Of a stretch of 64,000 nt of DNA, positions 1 to 12,176 are shown piece by piece. A model generated the notes under the pieces. It saw only the letters and a list, made by a program, of their open reading frames with translations. It did not search any database and was not told where the DNA came from. The stretch spans positions 48,209,559-48,273,558 of the forward strand of contig OY979718.1 in assembly GCA_963855995.1 (NCBI GenBank), given 5' to 3'. The translations under genes were made by a program, and so were the position numbers. The first letter of the stretch is position 1. Each line of letters opens with the position of its first letter. This DNA comes from Muricea muricata (lineage: Eukaryota; Cnidaria; Anthozoa; Malacalcyonacea; Plexauridae).

Positions 1-1755
1 TAAATTTACGGAACAAGCAACCTATGAAAAAAAAAATAAGGTAGCATAGTAATATACTTAGAGGAGGGATGAGAGTTCCCCTTTCTTAAAAAATTAACTA
101 TAATGGTAAATTAATATCGGCGCTGTTCTATAAGTTTCAAAAAATGTACACAAAATTGAAGTGATGTGATATTTCGCAACTTCAATTCCAACGTATGACA
201 ACACGTGATTAAAAAATCAATTTTTAAAAGAGTTGCATCATACTATATCTCTCTTACTAATTTGCGGGAAATATCTTTTACTATATATACATAAAATAAA
301 AATATTTATTGTAAAACCAAAAAGATTTTTTCGAAAAAACAGCGGTTTAAAGTAAGGCTATCGATCTATACACTATAGTTTTTCCTCCCATCCTTCTAAA
401 TTCCCACGCATGTTTTTAAAACTATGTAGGAACAAGAAAACTCGTGTCTATATTTTTAAATGTAAAGATATTGAAAAAGAGACCATTCAGCATTATTGAA
501 GATGACTTGGCTACAATTGTTCTCACATGCAAGTAGCAAGTAAGTAAGAAGGTTTACTTCATAAAGAATGAAACACACTCACAATAAACTTTGTGAAAAT
601 CCTCCAGTGTAGGTTTCTGTGCTTGGATATTGTAGAAGTGAGGTTTGAGAATCCCAGATTTTAACAACTCCAAGGACAAAGCAGTGAGATTTATACCAAC
701 AATAGCAAATGAGTACCTAAAATTTCGATAGAAACGTTATATATTGCGTGTAAGAATAGATAGTTGTACTAAAGTAAAAAGGATCCGAAAGTGTGATATA
801 GGATTGAGTGGCACGCGTGTGCCAGATGGTTAACACAGGCTCCTAAAAATTGTAACGCAAAGCTTGCTGTTTTTTAAACAATCTACCATATTGGGTGGCA
901 AGTTTATTGAATCAGCCGAACAATTGTTCACAAAATGTGTTCTTTTGTTAAAAGATAATCGTCTAAAACAATGATCTTGCCACCTAAAACTGGCCGATTT
1001 CAAAGCCTGGTTACATAGCGTGAAAAATCCTTATTAATTTCATTGGTTGACTTTATCACTAGTTTGCATCATGCTTTGCGACTTTTCTGTACTAATGAAA
1101 AATTATTCACGTTTACACGTGAAATATTGCTTTCCTATGAACACAATGTATTTTGGATGAATTAAGTTGTCAGGTTTCTTGTAGAACAGATAAAGTCGCT
1201 GCTCATTGCAGATTACTAGAAAGAGCCACCATCCACTTTCCCCTAAAGAGTTCTACAGGCGGCTGTGGAAACAAAATGTCTTGAATTTTTTTCTTACCAA
1301 AATGTTGGATGGTGTGACTCCGATAATACTTTTTTAGCAACATCATTTTGATTTTGTGCAAAATATCTGAAAGGTAAAAACGTAGCTATACAACAGGATA
1401 TTTATGCATGGTTCGAAATGGATTTAAGATTCTGTGAGGCTGGTTTGCCTGACAAATTAATACCGAGATACAATTCTTTGATTGTGTTCACGACGTGCCC
1501 GGGAGCCGTGGCCCATATTAAACAAACCAATTAATGTCCAATTTGCAATGTTCTCAAGAGTTGTTCATCTAAGATAACTAGCAAGCCACGCAACCTTGGT
1601 AGCTCATGATTATATGCAGGACTTATTACAGTCGGATTATGATTGGTGAGTTATGTTACACTGCATGCTTTCGACCTAGTATGGATTTCCATAATCTGCA
1701 ATTGCTTGACATGGAATAACAGGATATTGTAAATAATTAGCATTAAGGATACGAG
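1..1755. other. AT-rich intergenic stretch, no gene seen
   Basis: No open frame with recognisable protein similarity and no clear RNA gene on either strand. It leads into the retroelement relic that follows and may contain decayed retroelement sequence. Confidence 0.5.
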
Positions 1756-2020
1756 CATTAGATCGGATTAAGAAAGATTTCTATTGGCCACGCATGCGCA
1801 ACGAGTTGACATTACATTCGTCAATGTGAAATTTGCCTCAAAAGGAAAGAACCGGCTACCAACAATGGTTCAGCGCCGCTACAAAGTGAGTATTTGACAA
1901 TTGTATTATTGTTATTCTTGTGGGCATGACTAGTATTGTTTAGGGATAATGTAATATGATATTGTAATTGCTTGCCATAGTAATAACAGTATATTGTAAA
2001 TAATTAACATTAAGGATTTA
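1697..2020 (+). repeat. Pair of diverged direct repeats flanking an integrase relic
   Basis: A ~56-base segment at about 1697-1752 (contains ATTGTAAATAATTAGCATTA) recurs at about 1963-2019 with a few changes (ATTGTAAATAATTAACATTA). The two copies are about 266 bases apart in the same orientation and bracket the integrase-like coding relic. This is a local duplication, not a recognisable LTR pair. Confidence 0.6.
1755..1893 (+). pseudogene. Ty3/gypsy-type integrase (zinc-binding N-terminus) relic
   Basis: One plus-strand frame reads ALDRIKKDFYWPRMRNE, then breaks at a stop. Another frame continues with QCEICLKRKEP. Together these match the H2C2 zinc-binding head of retroviral-type integrases of Ty3/gypsy or related LTR retrotransposons: the Y-W-P-x-M motif, followed by the C-x-x-C half with the usual spacing. 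At least one frameshift separates the halves, and no reverse transcriptase or catalytic integrase core follows, so this is a short dead fragment. The motif is seen directly; the superfamily is inferred, and BEL/Pao is not excluded. Confidence 0.6.
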
Positions 2021-2064
2021 AGCAGTAGGGTTTCATGCAATCGAGGCATGTAAGAACGATACTG

Positions 2065-3290
2065 AACAAATTGTTAAAAGTTGAGAGTGTTATTTATGGT
2101 GTCTCGATACGTTACATCATATCCAACCAAGATCCATAAACTATTATTGGTGATAAATACCATGTAGGCGCATACACCTGTATGTGTAGAATAATATAAG
2201 ATGGGCGACATTTGTGCATGATTGAATGACTTCTACAACACATCTACAACACAAGAATATTTCTAAGAAAATGCTAAATACTTGTTAATTACTTACAGAA
2301 GATTCTCTAATCCAAGAATTCCTAAAATTTTTACAAAGAGCTAATAAATTGACGAAATTTTGCAATTTACGTTTGGGCAGTGGTCACAATATACACCGGC
2401 GAGCTTAATTTTTGAAAAGATAAATAGTCAAATAGTAAATAGGAATCGTTAAAAACAGGGACTGCAGGACCCAGGGGGAGGCATATTCGATGTCTAAATC
2501 GCAGTTTTCAAAATTTCTTGCAAATCCCACCCCCGAACTAATTAATATAATTTGATACCCAATTCATATTATAATGTATATACAATATATAATGTATAAA
2601 CAAAAACAGAAATGTATAAACAAAAACAGAAAACACTGTCTCATACCCATTCCTCTGAAATCGGTCTCCGGATTTTTGCCTTGAAAACCAATTTCGCCCC
2701 ATTGTGATGTAATTCGATTTTCTAAAGCAGTTTCTGGCATCAACAATGACCACAGCTACAAAATAACATGCATATAGACTATAACGTGTGCGTTTAGAGT
2801 GCGATTTAAAAACAAGATCTAGTCTGCAATGGTACAATTCTCTATTACGTATAGAGAACATACTAATACTGCAGAAGCAAATTCACGATTAAAATTCTAT
2901 CAATATCTAAATATCATGTTCTGAGTTTTTAGATAATTGTCTTGTTTGCTTGGTAAACAGGTCCCTGACTTTACGGTCTATAGTATATATTATAAATTTA
3001 TAATATTAAAGTAATGTCGACATACAATAGCTTTCATGATCAGTACATATAAGAGGTTGATTTTACAACTGTCCAACATTTTGTGACCAACACAATTCAC
3101 ATATTGTTGTTGTTTACTTTTGTGTTTGAAAATCCTCGAGTTATTTGTTCGAATGACATATATTGCATAGAAAAAATCGTTAAGGCTGTCCTTATAGAGG
3201 GAGGGGATACACGAGAACAAAGAGAGAAACAACGGACTTTGGAAAACTAAAATTGTATTTCATTGAAGGGTTTGAATCCAGGTTGAAACA
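2065..3290. other. Intergenic, no gene; small tandem repeat
   Basis: No supported gene. A ~20-base unit containing GTATAAACAAAAACAGAAA is present twice in tandem near 2590-2632. Minus-strand open frames of 60-107 codons here show no domain and look like chance. Confidence 0.45.
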
Positions 3291-3649
3291 TTTTACTATT
3301 TATTTGTTCTTCCAGATTAACAAAAAGTTCAAATACTTTTGTCTAACGTTTCGGTCTCCTCTACAGAAACCATTATCGAAGACTATGAAATTAAAAGTTT
3401 ACCGTTACTGACTTGCGTCAGCTGGAAGTTCGCGAGTTTGCTCACGCGAGTCCGCGCGCGCACGTTCATAAACTATTAAACTTTATATAATAATACGTGT
3501 TCATTCTGCATTTTCATTGGTCGCGAGCTGTGTGTTATTAAAGTACACACGCACAGATGACGTCAGCTGATGGCGTGATCTAATTTAGCTAATTTATTTC
3601 GCGGGTCTTCGCATGATTTTTGCCAACTTTATTATAATATAAAACAAAT

Positions 3650-3830
3650 AGATTTCATTTTTTTGTGCTTCTGCACTGTAATAGATCACAGATGACGCCA
3701 TAGCGTGTGAAGAACAAAAAGTCACGCACTCGACTGCGTCTCGTGCGTACTTTTTTGTTCTTCACACGCTATGACGTCATCTGTGATCTATTACAGTACA
3801 GACGCACGCAAAAATGAAATCTATTTGTTA
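3650..3830. repeat. Near-perfect palindrome inside the Penelope-like region
   Basis: The segment with CACAGATGACGCCATAGCG and its complement with CGCTATGACGTCATCTGTG face each other around about 3735-3745. The arms extend to the shared CAAATAGATTTCATTTTT-like ends. It can form a ~75-bp hairpin. Confidence 0.75.
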
Positions 3831-4009
3831 AATAATACGCGCCTGGCATATCTCGGCAAATGTTAATACTGTTATTGTCACTCTTAGTATACCAGCTCTC
3901 AAGAAACATTCTTTCGTGATAGTTGGCTGCAAAATATAAACAGGCGGCTTCCTCCCAATTCATTTGGTGTTTGGTTGACATGTGATGTACTATATACTTG
4001 TTAAGTTAA

Positions 4010-4495
4010 GTTAAGCTTTGTGGAAACACCACGTAAATTTATCATTGCAGAGCTTTCGATCCGTAAGCTCGGATCTTCATCAGTGCTATAATAATATGAC
4101 CACTATTTGAATTCACACGCCCCTTTTTATACATAAAGTGTCGTGATTGTATGCTCGCGTGATTTAAAAGTTAATTAAACGGTCAAATCAGCTACGTCAT
4201 TTCTAACGTAGCGAAATGGTTCTAATTAACCAGCATTAATTAGAACCAATTTCGCTACGTTAGAAATGACGCAGCTGATTTGACCGTTTAATTAACTTTT
4301 AAATCACGCGAGCATACAATCACGACACTTTATGTACAAAAAGCACAGATCAGGTATAGAACCAGATGTGATAAAAAGGAGCGTGTGAATTCAAATAGTC
4401 ATATTACTATAGCACTGATGAAGATCCGAGCTTACGGATCGGAAGCTCTGCAATAATAAATTTATGTGGTGTTTCCACAAAGCTTAACTTAACTT
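4010..4495. repeat. Large palindrome containing hammerhead-like cores
   Basis: The arms at about 4010-4225 and 4226-4493 are inverted copies differing at a few sites; the right arm has a ~25-base insertion near 4345-4370. Each arm contains an ACTGATGAAGATCCGAGC-type segment on opposite strands. It lies between the coding relic and the left arm of the Penelope-like element. Confidence 0.8.
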
Positions 4496-4499
4496 AACA

Positions 4500-5035
4500 A
4501 GTATATTGTATTCACCATGCAAACGTACAAGAAACTTATGTGATGTACTGCTATGTTATTCCTTGTGTCTTCATTCACTATGCTGCGCTTGTGTTCTTTA
4601 ATTCTGCACTCCAATGTTCTTCCAGTTTCCCCAACATAGCTGGCAGGGCATTCTGCGCATGGTATTTTATAAACTGCTCCTAGCTGTTCGTGAATTGATA
4701 GGAGATGGATCTTTCACTTTCGTGAGCACATCTCGTAGAGTAGTTGAAGGTTTATGGTCGACAGTAATGCCGTGGGGTCTCAAAATCCGTGCAATTCTTT
4801 CTCACGTGCCTTTTACGTATGGAATAGTAGCAATCACTTTATTGTCATCATCCGTGTCTGATCTCTCTGTTGTTATTTCACTGGCCATGGCTTGCTCGAT
4901 AACGCTCTTCACAAAAGGTTTTGGGTAGTTGTTCACGTCAAACACATCATGTAAGTGTTTTAATTCAGATTCTAGGTTGTCAACCAAACACCAAATGAAT
5001 TGGGAGGAAGCCGCTTGTTTGGATTTCCCAGCCAA
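4500..5035 (-). pseudogene. GIY-YIG endonuclease C-terminus of a Penelope-like reverse transcriptase, broken
   Basis: Reading the minus strand from 5035, the frame gives a linker region ending in IATIPYVKGT, then an in-frame stop, then continues as ERIARILRPHGI. After a frameshift near 4675-4690 it reads YKIPCAECPASYVGETGRTL and KEHKRS. The last segments are the conserved GIY-YIG-type endonuclease core (Y-K-I-P-C, S-Y-V-G-E-T-G-R, K-E-H) found at the C-terminus of Penelope-like reverse transcriptases. In life the domain would nick target DNA for retrotransposition. One stop and at least one frameshift make it nonfunctional. The polymerase palm/fingers region is absent upstream because the inverted arm intervenes. 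Confidence 0.8.
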
Positions 5036-5476
5036 CTATCACGAAATAATGTTTCTTGAGAGCCGAAATATGCCAGACGCGTATTATAGCATAGGCGGCC
5101 CAATTCAGCGTGTAGTTTCATATAGAGATCAGTAGCGTATTGTTTACGTATATAAAATACATTTATATATGTAAACAATACGCTACCGCTCGCTACTGAT
5201 CTCTATATGAAACTACACACTGAATTGGGCCGCCTATGATTATAGTTTAATAGTTAGTGAACGTGCACGCGCGGACTCGCGTGAGCAAACTCGCGAACTT
5301 CAAGCTGACGCAAGTCAGTAACGGTAAACTTTTAATTTCATAGTCTTTGATAATGGTTTCCGTAGAGGAGACCGAAACGTTAGACAAAAGTATTTAAACT
5401 TTTTGTTAATCTGGAAGAACAAATAAATAGTAAAATTGTATCATTGGTAATAATACATATGCTATTAATTAATATA

Positions 5477-7446
5477 CCGGGTGTCTAAAAAAAATACTCC
5501 GGTTTGATTTATCATAACTTCTTAACGCATGAGGCTATTAACCAGAAATAACTTTCATTAGATAGTGTGAAGTCTAACTTAGATTTTGATATATTACAGT
5601 TCTATTTTTCTTAAAAATTTACGGAGATATTAATGTTCAAAATCGGAGGCGTATTTCTAAATGTGTCTAAAATATGCAAAAAACGCCATATCAAATATTA
5701 ATTAATCAAGCTTTTCTCAACTTACCAATACACACACTGTAAGCAGTAAACGAATGACACTTGACAAATCATTTATTATAAAACGAAGTATTATTTACAA
5801 AAGGAAGTTTTATTCGTTTGGAAACGCCTGACCTCTAGCACCAATGCACTGTCTCGCCCGTGAAACTATTGCGTCAAAGGAGTCGTGGATCATTCGTTGT
5901 TCCAGATTACGGTATGCTGCCACAATTGAAATGCGAAGCTCTTCTAAATTCTGCAGTTGCTGATCTTGTGGTACATCCCAAATTTTATGCTTAAGGTATC
6001 CCCAAAGGAAAAAGTCACATATTGCCAGATTGGGGAGCGAGGGGGGTATGGCCAATCCCTACTTTTGCTCATCAGTCGGAGAGGAAACTGTCTACGAAGG
6101 TATGGAATTGTTGCATTACTGGTATGCGCAGGAGCTCCATCTTGTTGCCACCACATGTTATTCCTATCGATGTTATGAATATGAAATTCCCTCTGTATAA
6201 CATAGTAACGTATAATTCGTAAATATTCTCTTGTATCGAGGTTTCTCTCTGCAAAATGTGGACCACGAACAACATCTGCTCGAGTAAGACCAACCCATAC
6301 CATTACTTGATCGGCACCTTGACTCACTCTTGAGCAAACTCAACGCAATGATCTCCAGGATGTCCGGTTCCATAGGGTGCATACTGGATAACATTTCTCG
6401 TATTTACGTATGAAGTTTAAACTAAAGACTGCTTCGTCAGATACAATCAATTGATCAAGAAATTGCGAGTTCTGTTCAACTGTATGGACGAGTCCGTTAC
6501 AGAATGCCATTCGTTGTACCAGATCACCTTCTCTTAACTTCTGACCCGTAATCATAACGTATGGATGGAACTTAATGTCAAGTTTAGCAATCCGTTTTGT
6601 CGTGAAAATCTGTTCCCATGTTGCGTTAAAGACTCGCGTACAAGTTCGATATTTTCAGGCGTCCTTGCAGTTCTTGGACGACTACTTCAACCTTTATTTA
6701 AATCGTGGCATGTCGCTTCTCGCAAAAATTTTCGATACGTTGTGCTGATTGTTCGTTTGGTTGGGGCAGGAATATTACCCCAACGACCGCGCCATCGCCT
6801 TCTAACTTCTGCCGCGTTCTGAATTCTAGCATGCTCTAAGCACACCCAAACTCTTTGATCTTTACTTAATCTTGGCATGTTAAGAAAACAAACTAGAACA
6901 CAACCAGAATAAAGCGCTGATACTGTAACGTCTATTTGCAAAAAGGCAGTGAAGAACAATATTCATCTTATTCTAACAAAGAAAAAATATGACCCCCGAT
7001 TACCCTTGCTCTTTCACGTAATTATACGTTTTAATTAAGATCTATCAATTGCAAATACTTGCATCATTTCCAGCGTTAGTAGTCTAACTTGATGGTTCAG
7101 AAACGATGCACTAAAACTTAATGTAAGATATTTGAATCTACGCTATATCCCTTGCAAATCTTAAATGATTCACTGAAAAATAAAATTAGCCTGATATATC
7201 TTTAAATTAAGCAACACTATTAATATTTGATATGCCGATTTTCGCTAACTTTAGACACATTCAGAAATACGCCTCCGAATTTGAACATTAATATCTCCAA
7301 GAATTTTTACGAAAAAATAGAACCGCAATATATCAAAATCTAAGTTAGACTTCCCTCTATCTAATGAAAGTTATTTCTGGTTAATAGCCTCACGCGTTTA
7401 GAAGTTATGATAAATCAAACCGGAGTAGTTTTTTTGGAACACCCGG
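5477..7446 (-). mobile_element. Tc1/mariner-superfamily transposon with long TIRs
   Basis: The ends are inverted: CCGGGTGTCTAAAA at 5477 and the complement of CCGGGTGTTCCAAAA ending at 7446. The inverted arms continue for roughly 200 bases and share a segment reading AATACGCCTCCGA in one orientation. The left flank ends in TATA; the right flank reads CATA, compatible with a TA target duplication with one substitution. The interior holds a broken DD-D transposase on the minus strand. Confidence 0.8.
5810..6959 (-). pseudogene. Tc1/mariner-like (DDD) transposase, multiply frameshifted
   Basis: Pieces in three minus-strand frames line up in order with a mariner-type transposase. First is an N-terminal helix-turn-helix region near 6870-6690, starting MPRLSKDQRVWVCLEHA. 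Next is LIVSDEAVFSLN near 6450, which holds the first catalytic Asp. Then comes WWQQDGAPAHTSN near 6145-6115 (second Asp) and CDFFLWGYLKHKIW near 6020-5980, with Asp as the third acidic residue. Several frameshifts and stops separate the pieces, so it cannot make an active enzyme. The D-x-x-x-F, Q-D-G-A-P-A-H and D-F-F-L-W-G motifs are seen directly; the superfamily follows from them. Confidence 0.8.
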
Positions 7447-7537
7447 CATATTAACCTTTTTCTCAAAGTGATGGACTTTTTTGAGATGTTATCTCGAAGC
7501 GTGAACATCATTTATTCACTTTGCCTTAGGCTAGCTG

Positions 7538-8908
7538 GACAACTACAATTAGCCTTTCTCACGACCTGCGAACAGGTGCATGTCCGCCATGTTTGGGTAC
7601 CAAGTAGCGCGAAGAGCGAGATGGAAAACACGACAAAAGTTGTTTTTTATAAGCAAACTACAATGTTGGAGTTGAAGTTTTAAGCGGTTAAAAATAAGCA
7701 GGCAGTTTGATTTTTCGTTGCTAAGTAAAAAGTATAGTTAATTTCATCCTGGAGAAATTCTGGCGTCAAACTTGCAAAATATAAAGAGAAAAATGATTTT
7801 GAACGAGCGAGGAGCCAACTCAAGGTGAGAACATTTTTGTACTCAATTGCTAGGTTTTCAAATCCGAGCTATGTCAATTCTACTACACCTAAGGTCATAT
7901 CATTTGGTACATGTTATCATAGACCGTTTCTGCATCTGGATTCGTAACAAACAAGACTCTAGTACAAAAATTTAAAGGTTTTTTTTGTTGTTTTTAAAAC
8001 ATGGTCGCGATATTGACTCGATGATTTAAAGTTTTGTCCCTGGTATAGTAATATTTTCTGAACCCAAGCAAAATAAACACCAAAAAAGGTTGTAAGAGGT
8101 TATATAAAATTTCTATAAATTGTGTGGATGTGAGCTACTGCACGTACAGCAAATTTGAACACTTTCAAAAGCAGTACATGTACCGCCTACTGCAAAGATT
8201 ATGATTCCTTGCGTTATTACTACAAAAACCCGTTTTCGAACGTCTAAAATTTCGTACACTTACTCCTTAAAATGCAGATTTATGAGTATGTAAGCAGGTA
8301 ATTTATAGTATTTTAACAAAGGAAAGTCAGCAGCCTTGTTTATTTCTATTTTAGTATTGTTTCTGTTTGATTTTAGCTAATATTTTCTGTAGCCAGAGTC
8401 AAATCATCATGAAACTCGTCGGGTCAATACGACCGGGTCGCGACCATGTTTTAAAAACAACAAAAAAACCTTTAAATTTTTGTACTAGAGTCTTGTTTTT
8501 TACGAATCCAGATGCAGAAACGGTCCATGATAACATGTACCAAATGATATGACCTTAGGTGTAGTAGAATTGACATAGCTCGGATTTGAAAACCTAGCAA
8601 TTGAGTACAAAAATGTTCTCACCTTGAGTTGGCTCCTCGCTCGTTCAAAATCATTTTTCTCTTTATATTTTTCAAGTTTGACACCAGAATTTTTCCAGGA
8701 TGAAATTAACTATACTTTTTACTTAGCAACGAAAAATCAAACTGCCTGCTTATTTTTAACCGCTTAAAACTTCAACTCCAACATTGTAGTTTGCTTTTAA
8801 AAAACAACTTTTGTCGTGTTTTCCATCTCGCTCTTCGCGCTACTCAGTACCCCAAACATGGCGGACATGCACCTGTTCGCAGGCTGTGAGAAAGGCTAAT
8901 TACAGTAG
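7538..8908. mobile_element. Foldback element with ~470-bp inverted arms
   Basis: The left arm (about 7538-8012) and right arm (about 8437-8908) are near-identical inverted copies. For example CAACTCCAACATTGTAGTTT near 8775 mirrors the segment near 7660, and TTAGCCTTTCTCAC at the left end mirrors GTGAGAAAGGCTAA at the right. The ~420-bp spacer contains no domain-bearing frame. I could not find a convincing target-site duplication, so its superfamily is open. Confidence 0.8.
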
Positions 8909-11900
8909 CCAATTACAATTTGAACGACTGCGCCAACGTTCTCTGTAGGGAGTGCATGTCACACAAGTGCGATGAGTCGGATCTCAGTGTGAAATGAAAG
9001 ACGCTTGGCCAAACGATGGCGCGAATATATTTTTCCCGCTTTCAAAAGAATTCGCAGCTAGTAAAACTCAACGGAAGAATGTACCATATTTGTACTGCAT
9101 ACATTTGTATTGAATGTACTACAGTTGTACTATATATCTCTTAGATTTAACCTAACGTACAGTATACAAATTACAAAAACACATTTGCTTAATATAACCT
9201 AATTTGAACACGCAACGCGTGTTTCACGCAAAAGCGTGATTAGCTCAACATTTTTCCTGAGCCAATCAAACTTCGTGTAACATCTCGCATCCACATTTGA
9301 CGTCATCATGAGAAAGGTTCATTGCTCATTATTATTTGAGAGTTTCTTCTCAAACCTGGAATTATTATCATTCAAACCTGTAATAAATTGTCTTCATGTT
9401 CTTCAATCTCAGAGGAAAACATTACTTTTTTCTTCTTCTCAACAATATCGATAAGATCAATATAGCCACAAATTTGAGTCAATGACTTAGAAAACTTATC
9501 AATGAATCTAAATGAAAAACAAAACCATGGTCAAACTTATCAATGAATCTAAATGAAAAACAAAGCGATGGTCAAAAGTCAAAACATTGTATTTATCTTT
9601 TTGTTTTTCATTTTATAACCTATAAATTTCAACTGCCTCACACTTCATTGCATTCATACACATGGCTTCGTTTTCATGTACTTATGTTCCCGTGGGTTTT
9701 GTGCAGTAGGGCTGAGAATCGGTTTGTAACCGGGCTTAACCACAGAAACCCATCCCCCCAAGAAATTTCAAAAATCAGAGCCAACATAAAAGATCTATTT
9801 TTTAATTAATGTCACTTCCAAAACGAAAGTTAACACGGTGGATAATGCTACATGATTATTATAGCTCAAACTACTGCAGCAGTTGCGAACAAAAACAAAC
9901 ATTATTTTGTCAATTCTTTGGAAACAAATTAATTGGAAACAAATTAACAAAATACAAAATAATGACTCACACAAGACTTTCCTCGGGGTTAATTTTTTTC
10001 GTATTTAAAACATCTTGCACTGCGCTATTAACATCAACATCAACTGTGGTCAAAATATCATTTAAAAGCTAAAAAGAGAGAACATAAAATTATTTACAAT
10101 ATATAATGGAACAGAGAAATTACTATAGTATTTTTATAAAATACAAAATAATAGAAATTCAATAAGTTGTCAAAATTTTATATGACTATATGCAAAAAAT
10201 TTTATGACAAGCTTTCAGCTCTAGTTCAAAATTTCCTCTTCTAATCACTGTTATCTTAGTATCCCACTACAGTCCTGTTACCTTGGACAGGATTTAATAA
10301 ATAGACCTGAAATAATACTAACGATAGATTATTCTTGGATGCCTCATACTCATGAAGGAACTATGACGGAAATATGACGGAAATATGACGGAACATTCTT
10401 AACACGCTTTTTTACTTACGGTACTAAAGAATATTTATAATATACAGTACATACCTTTGACTTTGAATTTCGAAGAGAATTTTCTAAAGAAAGGACAAAC
10501 AGAACGACATTTAATACGTACTAGTTTTTTTAGATTGAGCGCATAACATTTTTAACGCGTATAACATTTGAAATTTACGATAGAATTCTTAAATTAAAAA
10601 CTAAGTAAATTAATTTTAATCCTGGTTGCGACATAATGCATGACTTGTCCATTATGATAGAAACCGTGCTCAGTATGGTGGAGAGGAAATGGTCTTTTTT
10701 CAAATGAAATGCAATTATGGCTTAGAATCGTTATTATTACTCATTTCTTTTAAAATTGATCGTTTAGATGGCTAGAAAGAGAAAGACATTTACATAGCAC
10801 GACTAAATTTCCAGGCTAGGTTTATATACCAAGATTCAAGAATGATTCGTTCTGTGCGTTTAATCACAGTATCAACACACGAGAAAGCAATGAATGCCCA
10901 GGGCAAGCCCCGAGAGATTCGTTGCTTTCGAGCGTTTTGATACCATGATCAAACACGCATTAAACATGTTGTTGTTGAAATAATTTCTCACATGAATGCA
11001 ATAACAATTGTCGTCTGTTAATGATTGCGTATTGACAATCGTTTTCTACTGTTTGTTGAATTAACATAAGAGAAACACTACTGTGGATTGATCATCAAAC
11101 ATTAGTGTTTAATCCAGTGTAATACGCTGTTTGAAAGTCTATTCACATCACAGAATGAGATCATGAATCTTATTAGTCAAAATGACGAAATGTATCAAAA
11201 CGTCGTTCATAGATGAAACTCTATTTTAAATAGCTCTTTCTTTAAAAATGTATTGCGTAAATCTGGCAAGATTAATTGCAAACTGTAATTAAAAGTATAT
11301 TTTGTTCGCCACAAAGTGTTACAGATGATCTTACAGAGCAGTCACAGAGCAGTCACTGACCAAACACTGACCAACCCAACTGCAGTTCGCTTAGTTTCTT
11401 AAATAATTGGTGACAGATTGCTGCGTCAGTCAGAGTCAGAGTCAATAGAAATCATTTATGGATGATTTTTGATGCAGGTTTTGCAGTTTCACATATACCC
11501 TAGCCCCCCCCCCCCCTCATATTAATATATGGAACTTTGCATGCCTTTCAAATGTTAGGATCCTAGGATAGCAGCACTACCTACAAGTGCCTGAAGCTAA
11601 CTGAAATCCTTGGTTGCAACTAACAAGTGTTGTGTGGTTTGACTAATTCAAGCAAAGTGGACAGGTTTGAGCCACACATGGCTAACTGCAATTTTTTTTT
11701 GGCTACGAGCAAAAAATTCAAATATACAGACATGGAACTTTGCATGTATACTTTTACTACATTACTCATATTTTACTGAGGTGGTGTCCTAAATTTTAGG
11801 AGGGGTGTATCAGTGCTTTGTAATCTGCTCTCTATACTTACACTCACAGCTCTACCTGTAGAACATATGTGAATTAAAGCTTATTTTGGGCAGATTATTT

Positions 11901-12176
11901 TTTCTTCAGAAAATTGCAAATGGCAACCACATAATAGGCTCGAAGCTATACAGATAAATCAATAGATACTTAGATATTGGACTATTTATAATCAATACTG
12001 AAAATTAAGGGGGGAGAATATTTTTGCAGCAGTTAACAGATCTGTCTACTGGAATTTTCAAAAACAATAAGCTAGCACATGCAAAATAAATTTAAAGTGG
12101 TCAAGAGTTGATATTAGACTTATTAGATTAAGACTTGAAGTTGATATTAGTGCCTCCAAGTGCATTTTATCCTTAC
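8909..12176. other. Intergenic stretch, no gene seen
   Basis: No supported coding sequence. It contains a 41-bp tandem duplication at 9492-9573, a 12-base tandem unit (GACGGAAATAT type, about three copies) near 10365-10395, and a C-tract near 11503-11516. Plus-strand frames at 9543-10072 lack domains. Downstream exons of the minus-strand gene that begins at 13217 could lie here, but I could not identify one. Confidence 0.45.
9492..9573 (+). repeat. 41-bp tandem duplication
   Basis: Two adjacent copies of a 41-base unit starting AAACTTATCAATGAATCTA; they differ at the AAACCATGG / AAGCGATGG segment. Confidence 0.9.

Larger units (their letters stand above)
3295..5432 (-). mobile_element. Rearranged Penelope-like retroelement with nested inverted duplications
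   Basis: The outer arms at about 3295-3480 and 5256-5432 are inverted copies of each other; both contain CCGAAACGTTAGACAAAAG or its complement. Inside are an inverted pair at 3845-3981 and 4977-5080, a near-palindrome at about 3650-3830, and a large palindrome at about 4010-4495 centred near 4225. The coding relic between 4500 and 5035 encodes a GIY-YIG endonuclease of the kind fused to Penelope reverse transcriptases. Partial inverted terminal duplications are known for Penelope-like elements and would explain the architecture. The reverse transcriptase domain is missing. Element identity rests on the endonuclease relic and structure, not on a full-length copy. Confidence 0.7.
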
